DNA of 11,493 nt from Treponema sp. (GTDB lineage: Bacteria; Spirochaetota; Spirochaetia; Treponematales; Breznakiellaceae): contig JAITAN010000034.1 of NCBI GenBank assembly GCA_031284105.1, positions 1 through 11,493 of the forward strand. Direction: 5' to 3'. Positions 1 to 5,799 of the stretch are shown in pieces. Numbering within the stretch: position 1 is the stretch's first letter; every line of letters starts with the position of its first letter. A program made the position numbers and the translations under genes. Under the pieces are notes generated by a model. The model saw nothing but the letters and a program-made list of their open reading frames with translations, was not told where the DNA came from and did no database searches.

Positions 1-1192
1 AAGGGGACCTGGTAACCGTGCGGGTACCGCTACCGATCTCAGGCAACGGCGTGAGCAGGTCCATAGACCCCGACATCACGGAGAACTATGTGAATATCTA
101 CGAGGCGGTGTTCCAGGACTAGAGCGACAGGAGCGTGTACTTCCGGGGCACGGCGACCGCATCGCAGGGTTATATAAGCGTCCCGGCTCAGGTAGGGCGC
201 AATTATACCGTGCTGGTCTTGGCCGGGGATATAACCGTACCCTTTTAGGCGGCGGGTACTCGCATGCGGACATTAAACCGAATATAGCGAATACCGTTAC
301 GGTAACCCTATACCCCTTCCCGCCTCAGTGGAACTCTTACGGGGCGAATCCCGACCCGGGGAACATCGAAGAGAGCCTAGTCAACCAGATGGCGCGTCCT
401 TCTTCCGGTGGTGCGATGGCCCCGACCGAGATCACCAACGACTTCGTATTTGATGCGTCCATAGACGAGTATGAGACTGTTACTCCGGCTCCTCTGCCCG
501 ACTTGAAAGTTGTGCCTGATAGTAATGAGCGGTATGTTCAGGTGGCTCCGGTGACGCCTTACACCGAGTCTGGGAACCCGAAGTTAGACGGGGAGGATAT
601 TTCTCCTGTCGATACCTTTACGGTACACTTTAATATCTTCAAATTCGCGCCGCTAATTTTTGTGGATCCGACATATAACAGTGCTGACGACAGAAGGGGA
701 CTGACCCTTGCGGGATCCAATGTGCGTCTGGTGTTCCGGAATATGGATGATCCTGTTCATGATGTTTACTTGCCGCCGGTTGAAATAGCGCCTAAAACAG
801 GCTCGGATACCGTGGAGAAGGAGCTGGATGTTGTCGTCGATGCAACAGACAAGCGTATCGTTATTACCGATATACATGGTGATTCCGTCATCAGCTTCAA
901 AAACACGTCCGCTATGAACGATATAAATACCTGGCTCCCATGGCAGAATACCGATATGCTCCTGATGTTTGAACTGTACTATTACGCGTTTGGCGATCCG
1001 ACATCGAAGGGCTACAAGTGGGTTATCAGGAACGAGCTCGTCGGCCACTCAGAGGACAGCGGCTCTGATAAACCAATCTCGACTCATGAGCTCTCCGGCG
1101 AGGGTACGACCTCCGGGGGCGACATCCTGATCAGATTCGGAGAAGGGACTCCTCCTTCACTCCTGAATGCCACTACGGTCTTCTTCGACTAG
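1..1192 (+). pseudogene. 3' part of a broken, unrecognised gene (probable surface or lipoprotein-type protein)
   Basis: Translation is open from the left edge (frame of base 3), reading GDLVTVRVPLPISGNG through ENYVNIYEAVFQD, then meets TAG at 120-122. The same frame continues with protein-like sequence (SDRSVYFRGTATASQGYIS, then GRNYTVLVLAGD) until about 231. From there sensible sequence (NRTLLGGGYSHADIKPN) lies in the frame of base 389, one base earlier, and runs without a break to a double TAG at 1190-1195. I infer one ancestral gene with a nonsense change (CAG to TAG would restore Q) and a one-base deletion near 231-235. The ATG at 389 has no ribosome binding site and lies inside the open frame, so a 267-aa call from it would be artificial. 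The protein is rich in beta-forming residues, Pro, Asp and Thr and has no cysteine in the visible part. I do not recognise the family. Sequencing error is an alternative to decay. Confidence 0.65.
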
Positions 1193-1220
1193 TAGGGGAC
1201 TTTTTGTTTGTGTTTTGTGC

Positions 1221-1245
1221 GCGGCCCGCTCATCCGGCGGGCCGC
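1221..1245. other. GC-rich perfect hairpin after the broken gene
   Basis: A 9-bp perfect inverted repeat, GCGGCCCGC at 1221-1229 and GCGGGCCGC at 1237-1245, encloses a 7-base loop. It lies 25 bases after the double stop. The T-rich stretch (about 1200-1218) precedes the hairpin on the plus strand instead of following it, so it lacks the U tract of an intrinsic terminator on either strand. It could still block 3' exonucleases or aid Rho-dependent ending. Confidence 0.55.
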
Positions 1246-1400
1246 CGTTCCGGGAGGGAAATAAGGAGAACGTATGAAATCAACGCGAAAGGCATTGTTC
1301 CCCCTGTTTCCTCCCCTCCTGCCATGCCCCCCCGCCGGCCATCGTCCGGTTCCCGCGTCCATGCAAAGCGCCCCAATAGCCGGCATTTTGCCGGAATCCG

Positions 1401-2262
1401 CTCCCCTTTAACGTAACGGGCTGCCCCTCTGACTCGGCGGGCTGCCCCTTTAACGTAACGGGCTGCCCCTTTGACATGGCAGGCTGCCCCTTTGAGGCGG
1501 CGGGCTTCCCCTCTGACTCGGCAGGCTGCCCCTCTGACTCGGTGGGCTGCCCCATTAACGTAACGGGCAGCCCCTCTGACACGGCGGGCTGCCCCTCTGA
1601 GGCGGCGGGACAGACCTCCGGTTTAGCGAGGCTGCCCTTTGACGCGGCGGGCTGCCTCTTTGACGCGGCAGGACAGACCTCCGGTTTAGCGGGGCGTCTC
1701 CTTTGACGCGACAGGACAGACCTCCGGTTTAGCGGGGCTTCCCCTTTGAGGCGGCAGGACAGACCTCCGATATATCGCGGCTTCCCTTTGAGGCGGCAGG
1801 ACAGACCTCCGGCTTGCCGAGTCTTCCCCTTGACACGGCAGGACCTTGCCGAGTCTTCCCCTTGACACGGCAGGACAGACCTCCGGTTTAGCGGGGCGTC
1901 TCCTTTGACGCGACAGGACAGACCTCCGGTTCAGCGGGGCTTCCCTTTGACGCGGCAGGCTTCCCCTTTGAGGCGGCAGGACAGACCTCCGGTTTGCCGA
2001 GGCTTCCCTTTGAGGCGGCAGGACAGACCTCCGGTTTAGCAGGGCTTCCCTTTGACTCGGCAGGACAGGCCTCCGGTTTAGTGGGGATCTCCTTTGAGAC
2101 GGTAGGACAGACCTCCGGTTTAGCGCGGCTGCCCTTTGACATGGCGGGCTGCCCCTTTGACGTGGCAGGACAGACCTCCGGTTTAGAGCGGCTTTCCTTT
2201 GACGCGGCAGGACAGACCTCCGGTTTAGCGGGGCGTCCCCTTGACGCGGCAGGCTTCCCCCT
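1401..2262. repeat. Tandem repeat array with 21-bp periodicity
   Basis: The first part (to about 1605) is a run of near-identical 21-bp units, for example GGCTGCCCCTTTGACATGGC plus one base. From 1605 on, these alternate with a second 21-bp unit containing GACAGACCTCCGGTTTAGC. The CAGACCTCCGG-type core starts at 1611, 1674, 1717, 1760, 1802, 1876, 1919, 1982, 2024, 2066 (variant), 2108, 2171 and 2212. The spacings are mostly 42, 63 or 43 bases. On the plus strand the units encode AAGQTSGLAGLPFD; on the minus strand they encode PAASKGSPAKPEVC. Both strands stay open for long stretches, because neither unit has stops in those frames. Differences between units are not concentrated at third positions of either frame. 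Confidence 0.92.
1813..1876. repeat. Perfect 32-bp direct tandem duplication within the array
   Basis: Bases 1813-1844 and 1845-1876 are identical (beginning CTTGCCGAGTCTTCCCC). Because 32 is not a multiple of 3, the duplication changes the reading frame of the surrounding repeats. The perfect identity suggests a recent event or an assembly fault. Confidence 0.9.
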
Positions 2263-2279
2263 TACGTAATTACCGGGAT

Positions 2280-2330
2280 GAGGCGCATATTGAAGACGCT
2301 GCCGCCGTAGGGCAGTATGCGCTCTTTTTT
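2280..2330 (+). terminator. Intrinsic terminator after the repeat region
   Basis: The left arm GAGGCGCATATTG (2280-2292) pairs with CAGTATGCGCTC (2313-2324), with one bulged G and one G-U pair. The loop is 20 bases and six T follow directly (2325-2330). The polarity is plus strand only. It would end transcription coming from the repeat region and insulates the def promoter that starts 16 bases later. Confidence 0.75.
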
Positions 2331-2345
2331 GTTTCAACGCCGCTA

Positions 2346-2380
2346 TTGAAAAAAAAGCCTCTTTCCTGTATCATACCGTT
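2346..2380 (+). promoter_or_regulatory. Promoter of def, predicted leaderless
   Basis: The -35 box is TTGAAA (2346-2351), followed by a 17-bp spacer and a -10 box TATCAT (2369-2374). The ATG of def begins 7 bases after the last base of the -10 box, where transcription normally starts. No purine-rich ribosome binding site is present before the ATG. The prediction is that the mRNA begins at or within a base or two of the start codon. Confidence 0.65.
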
Positions 2381-2869
2381 ATGGAAATACTATTGCTGGG
2401 AAATGAGACGCTTAAAGAAAAAGCGCGTCCAGTGAAGCAGTTTACAGCGGAAACAGTAAAAAATGCGGAAGAAATGATAGCCCTTATGCACGCGGGCAAA
2501 GGAGTTGGGCTTGCCGGACCGCAGGTTGGGCTTATGGAACGAATATTTGTAACGCATGTCGATGGGGACGTCCCCAGGGTATTTATCAACCCTTCGATTC
2601 TGGAGACTTCCGAGAAAACCGTCAGGTACGAGGAAGGCTGCCTTTCCATACCGGGCGTGTATGCCGAAGTAACAAGACCGGAAAAAATCAAGGTGCAGGC
2701 TTGGAGTGAAAAGGGCAAGGCGTTTACCATACAAGCGGAAGGCATCCTTGCACGGGTAATACTGCATGAGTACGATCACCTGGAGGGAACGTTGTTCATC
2801 GACCGCCTTTCCAAACTAGCGCGCAGCCGCGTCATCGCCAAATATGAGAAACGAAAACGGGTTTCTTAA
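2381..2869 (+). CDS. def: Peptide deformylase
   Basis: This cytosolic Fe/Zn metalloenzyme removes the formyl group from the N-terminal formyl-methionine of new proteins. All three family motifs are present in the 162-aa product: GVGLAGPQ (41-48; the usual second Ala of the motif is Gly here), EGCLS with the metal-binding Cys87, and HEYDHLEG with His129, Glu130 and His133. The residue before the HExxH motif is Leu, where Gln is common. Length and the N-terminus (ILLLGNETLKEKARPV) fit the family, supporting ATG 2381 despite the missing ribosome binding site. It is followed after 44 bases by fmt, the enzyme that adds the formyl group, and is probably the first gene of a three-gene operon. Confidence 0.96.
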   Translation: MEILLLGNETLKEKARPVKQFTAETVKNAEEMIALMHAGKGVGLAGPQVGLMERIFVTHVDGDVPRVFINPSILETSEKTVRYEEGCLSIPGVYAEVTRPEKIKVQAWSEKGKAFTIQAEGILARVILHEYDHLEGTLFIDRLSKLARSRVIAKYEKRKRVS

Positions 2870-2913
2870 CCCCCATGTTTTTTAAACTATTTGAAATAAA
2901 GGATCCTTAAAAA

Positions 2914-3855
2914 ATGCGTGTTCTGTTTGCCGGAAGTCCTGAAATAGCCGTCCCTTCTCTGCATGCGCTTGTTAAGCGCGCTGATAGCGATGCGGAATAC
3001 GAAATTGCCGGCGTTTTGACTAATCCCGATACCCCGAAGGGGCGGAATATGCGGGCGGAACCCACCGAAGCGGGCCGCGCGGCCGCGTCTTTGGGGCTTC
3101 CGGTATTGAAACCGGAAAAACTCAATGCCGAAGCGCGGGAGGCCGTTGCAGCCCTCGCGCCGGATATACTTGTGTCATTTGCCTACGGACGTATCTTTGG
3201 TCCAAAATTTCTCTCTCTTTTTCCACTCGGAGGCATCAATGTACATCCAAGCCTCCTTCCTAAATACCGGGGGGCCAGCCCCATACAGGCGGCCATTCTC
3301 AACCGCGATACGGAGACAGGGATCAGCATCCAGCGGCTGGCGTTGGAGATGGACCGCGGCGGCCTGCTTTTGCAGGAAACGCTCCCGCTTACGGGACGGG
3401 AGACTACGGCGGGTTTAAGCGGCAGTGTGGCGGTCAAGGCAGCGGAATTGCTTGCCGCTGCGGTACGCGGCATCGCGGAAAAGACGCTTACGGAAAAGCC
3501 CCAAACCGGAGACGTTTCTTATTGTACCGCCATAAGAAAAGAGGATGGACGCATCGTATGGACGTTAGGCGCCGAAACCATTGACGCCCGTATTCGGGCG
3601 TTTACCCCATGGCCCCAGTCGTGGACCATACATAACGGAGAAAAGCTCTTTATTTTTGATGCAAAGCCGGTCCCCGGCCGCTCTGAAGCGGACGCGGGCA
3701 CGGTTCTGGGCGCGGATACGCAAAACGGTATCCTGATTCAGACCGGAAGCGGCCGGCTTGCGGTAACAAAATTACAGTATCAGGCTAGAAAAGTACTTGA
3801 ATGGAAGGCGTTTCTCAACGGAGCGCGGAATTTTATAGGCAGCCGGTTGGACTGA
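2914..3855 (+). CDS. fmt: Methionyl-tRNA formyltransferase
   Basis: The enzyme transfers a formyl group from 10-formyl-tetrahydrofolate to methionyl-initiator-tRNA in the cytosol. The 313-aa length is normal. The N-terminal Rossmann-type domain begins MRVLFAGSPEIAVPSL. The catalytic triad is visible as Asn109 and His111 in INVHPSLLPKYRGASPIQ and Asp147 in LEMDRGG, each within one position of the E. coli enzyme numbering. The C-terminal OB-like domain runs from about residue 205 and keeps TPWPQSW. The start is supported by AAAGGA (2898-2903), 10 bases upstream of ATG. It lies 44 bases after def and 18 bases before the PASTA gene. Confidence 0.96.
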   Translation: MRVLFAGSPEIAVPSLHALVKRADSDAEYEIAGVLTNPDTPKGRNMRAEPTEAGRAAASLGLPVLKPEKLNAEAREAVAALAPDILVSFAYGRIFGPKFLSLFPLGGINVHPSLLPKYRGASPIQAAILNRDTETGISIQRLALEMDRGGLLLQETLPLTGRETTAGLSGSVAVKAAELLAAAVRGIAEKTLTEKPQTGDVSYCTAIRKEDGRIVWTLGAETIDARIRAFTPWPQSWTIHNGEKLFIFDAKPVPGRSEADAGTVLGADTQNGILIQTGSGRLAVTKLQYQARKVLEWKAFLNGARNFIGSRLD

Positions 3856-3873
3856 ATACAGGAGGCGTGTAAT

Positions 3874-4923
3874 ATGAACGATGGTGAAAGAAGTGAAAAA
3901 ATAGGAGAAAGAGTGAAGGGTAAAAAGCAGCCAAAAGAAAGCGGTTCCGGCCGTATGCTCATTTTTATGTTGTTCGGCGTATTGGTTTTTGCGTCCCTTG
4001 TGGGCACGGCGGTTTTCTTTGCCGCCGTGCGAGGCGAGGAGCAACTCATGGTACCCGATGTACGCGGGAAGGATATTATCAGCGCGTTGCTTGAACTTCA
4101 GGAAAAGGAACTGTATCCACGTATTCAACTGCGGTATGCGGATACGGCCATAGACAGAGGCATAGTGCTTGAGCAGGATCCGCTTGCAGGGGCCATTGTC
4201 AAAGCAGGCCGGCGTATTAGGCTTGTGGTAAGCCAGGGCGTAATGATAAACAGCTTGGAAGATTACCGGGGACGCCCTGTCGAGACGGTAGGCGCCGAGA
4301 TTCAGACTCTCTTATCGTCCGATCTGTCTACAGTTACCGTCAAAGAGCCGTTTATATACGAGTATTCGCATGAACCGGTCGGTACCATACTTGATCAGCG
4401 CCCCACGCCCGGTTCATCCATTACCGCCGGAACGGTTTTGGAATTTGTAGTGAGCCGGGGTACCGAAAGCGAAAAAGCCTTGCTTAAAACGCCGAAGTTT
4501 GTAGGGCTCTCTTTGAGGGAAGCTTTCGATCTCATAGGTAAAACGCGAGTCGATTTTGTTTTTAAGACGCGCCCCGCCATGGAAAACGAGAAAGCCGAAA
4601 CCGTTGTGGAACAATCGCCCTTGCCCAATATAGAAATTGAGGCGGATACTCGTATACTACTCACCTTTGCAAGCCCTGAAAAGATCGTGGAAGGAGAAGC
4701 TTTCTCCCTGTTCAGGTATAATATGGCGAAGAACCCCTATCCGATGAAAACCAGTCTTGATGTCCGGCTGCCTTCCGGGGAGCGGCAAACCCTTTTACAA
4801 ACCGACTTTCAGGGCGGCGAATTCGCCGTTCCTTACAAACTGTCCGCAGGCTCCGTCCTTATCCTCTCCATGCTGGGACGCGATCTGTATCAAGAAACCG
4901 TATACGCTCCCGCCGAATTCTAA
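3874..4923 (+). CDS. Membrane-anchored protein with three PASTA domains, no kinase domain
   Basis: The 349-aa product has a short basic cytoplasmic tail (1-27), one membrane segment (about 28-52, MLIFMLFGVLVFASLVGTAV), and three PASTA domains. PASTA 1 is at about 57-121 (VPDVRGKDIISALLEL to LVVSQG), PASTA 2 at about 127-196 (DYRGRPVETVGAEIQTLL to FVVSRG) and PASTA 3 at about 206-267 (TPKFVGLSLREAFDLI to LLTFASP). A C-terminal region of about 80 residues has no motif I recognise. PASTA domains are known to bind peptidoglycan or muropeptides, usually in Ser/Thr kinases and penicillin-binding proteins. Here the tail is far too short for a kinase, so a structural or sensing role at the cell wall is inferred. 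A perfect AGGAGG (3860-3865) 8 bases upstream fixes the start. Its TAA overlaps the stop of the convergent lipoprotein gene. Confidence 0.9.
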   Translation: MNDGERSEKIGERVKGKKQPKESGSGRMLIFMLFGVLVFASLVGTAVFFAAVRGEEQLMVPDVRGKDIISALLELQEKELYPRIQLRYADTAIDRGIVLEQDPLAGAIVKAGRRIRLVVSQGVMINSLEDYRGRPVETVGAEIQTLLSSDLSTVTVKEPFIYEYSHEPVGTILDQRPTPGSSITAGTVLEFVVSRGTESEKALLKTPKFVGLSLREAFDLIGKTRVDFVFKTRPAMENEKAETVVEQSPLPNIEIEADTRILLTFASPEKIVEGEAFSLFRYNMAKNPYPMKTSLDVRLPSGERQTLLQTDFQGGEFAVPYKLSAGSVLILSMLGRDLYQETVYAPAEF

Positions 4924-5735
4924 CGGTACCGCCACCCGATCCATATCCATGCGTTTGAAGAAACCCGCAGTACGCCGTCCTTTGAAACATAGGCATCAAT
5001 AGCATCGCATACCTGTAGAATAAGTGTTTCTCCCCTTTCTCCGGTTGCGGTAATAGGAGCTGAGAATGGCGAAGTCCCTATCCATGCTCCGTCTACCGGA
5101 GCCGGTATGGAAATTTCCAGCGGTTTTATTGCGGTAATCCGGCGTCTGTCGAAACCTGATGAAACGGTTTTCTTTGCTATTGTTTTCCAATCTGCAAGCC
5201 ACGGGTTTGAGCGGACGTCTTCGGGGACAATATCGCTTTCAAGGAGCTCTCTAAACCGTTGCCAGTCAAAATAGTGAGGCTGCCGTATGGAGCTTTGATC
5301 CGTATGCCGCGCAAGCTCCAAATACAAGAATGCCGCTACGCCGCCTGTCCATGTGAGAGAAATTGTACCGGAAGAAACGTCCGCATCAGACGGGAATATC
5401 GCTCCGGCAGGGCGCATGATCGCCGGCGTAAGAGCCGTTCCGCTTCGATAAGGGTAGGCGATAACCGGACTTGCCCATTCCTGCAGGATATGAATCTCAA
5501 AACCGTCGCCGGTTACGGCGGCATCATGTATATCGCGGCTTTCCCTGTCTCCGCTGGAATTGATCCATTCGATATGCCAGCGATCAATGCCCGCTATTTC
5601 GGTCCATGTATCAGGAAGGTTGGGCAGCGTTACACGGTATGACGTCTCGTATGGATCGTTACATGCCGTAACCAGAACGGATAAACAGAGAAATACCCAT
5701 ATACGGGAATCGGTGTGGAGTGAAAAATGGTTCAT
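4920..5735 (-). CDS. Predicted lipoprotein of unknown function
   Basis: The 271-aa product starts with a signal peptide (about 1-24, hydrophobic core WVFLCLSVLVTA) and a lipobox ending in Cys25 (LVTAC), so it should be lipid-anchored on the periplasmic side of a membrane or at the cell surface. The mature part begins NDPYETSYRVTLPNLPDTW and has many Trp and aromatic residues and likely beta strands; I recognise no catalytic motif or named family. No good ribosome binding site precedes the ATG (complement of 5733-5735). The region just upstream is AT-rich with -10-like hexamers, so translation may start at or near the mRNA end. It is convergent with the PASTA gene, sharing 4 bases at the stop codons, and divergent from the gene at 5800. 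Confidence 0.85.
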   Translation of the reverse strand: MNHFSLHTDSRIWVFLCLSVLVTACNDPYETSYRVTLPNLPDTWTEIAGIDRWHIEWINSSGDRESRDIHDAAVTGDGFEIHILQEWASPVIAYPYRSGTALTPAIMRPAGAIFPSDADVSSGTISLTWTGGVAAFLYLELARHTDQSSIRQPHYFDWQRFRELLESDIVPEDVRSNPWLADWKTIAKKTVSSGFDRRRITAIKPLEISIPAPVDGAWIGTSPFSAPITATGERGETLILQVCDAIDAYVSKDGVLRVSSNAWIWIGWRYR

Positions 5736-5764
5736 ATATTATAATAAGAAAGTGATATACGGTA

Positions 5765-5799
5765 TTGCTTTAATTAAACGCTTGTATTATACTAAAAGT
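5765..5799 (+). promoter_or_regulatory. Promoter of the 465-aa protein gene, predicted leaderless
   Basis: The -35 box is TTGCTT (5765-5770), followed by a 17-bp spacer and a -10 box TATACT (5788-5793). ATG 5800 begins 7 bases after the last base of the -10 box, the same geometry as the def promoter. No ribosome binding site is visible. A minus-strand TATAAT (complement of 5786-5791) overlaps this -10 box and could serve the divergent lipoprotein gene. Confidence 0.6.

Larger units (their letters stand above)
1274..2269 (+). pseudogene. Candidate repeat-rich secreted-protein gene with multiple frame breaks
   Basis: An AAGGAG site at 1263-1268 sits 5 bases before ATG 1274. The N-terminus (MKSTRKALFPLFPPLLPC) has a basic n-region and a hydrophobic stretch, like a rough signal peptide. 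Its frame stops at 1409-1411 after 45 codons, just as the repeats begin. Plus-strand heptads (GCPFDMA, GCPFNVT, GCPSDSA) continue in frame 0 to TGA 1704-1706, then in frame 1 to TGA 1747-1749, then in frame 2. The last clean stretch (about 1994-2269) reads LPFDAAGQTSGLAG-type 14-mers and ends at TAA 2267-2269, 10 bases before a terminator. Start signals, repeat coding and terminator agree on the plus strand, so I infer a decayed or frame-variable gene. A non-coding minisatellite inserted next to a tiny 45-codon ORF is the alternative. Confidence 0.38.

Noticed and set aside
120..122. TAG read as an amino acid through an altered genetic code
   Set aside because: Other genes in the window end in TAG (the binding-protein gene at 9007-9009 and the lipoprotein gene), and the frameshift that follows points to decay.
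389..1192. Intact 267-aa gene starting at ATG 389
   Set aside because: There is no ribosome binding site, and coherent protein sequence continues upstream in the same frame to about 235 and then in another frame to the window edge.
1221..1245. Intrinsic terminator after the broken gene
   Set aside because: The hairpin is strong, but no T run follows it on either strand; the T-rich stretch lies before it.
1401..2262. CRISPR array
   Set aside because: Units are 21 bp and contiguous, with degenerate copies and no unique spacers of constant length between identical repeats.
1888..2337. A 149-aa minus-strand ORF with PAASKGSPAKPEVC repeats
   Set aside because: It starts with TTG, has no well-placed ribosome binding site, runs backwards through the terminator hairpin, and breaks in the same one-base slips as the plus strand. 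Gene signals at both ends of the array favour the plus strand.
5560..5799. 80-residue N-terminal extension of the 465-aa protein
   Set aside because: It overlaps the lipoprotein gene on the other strand and the promoter, and its composition is unlike the rest of the protein.
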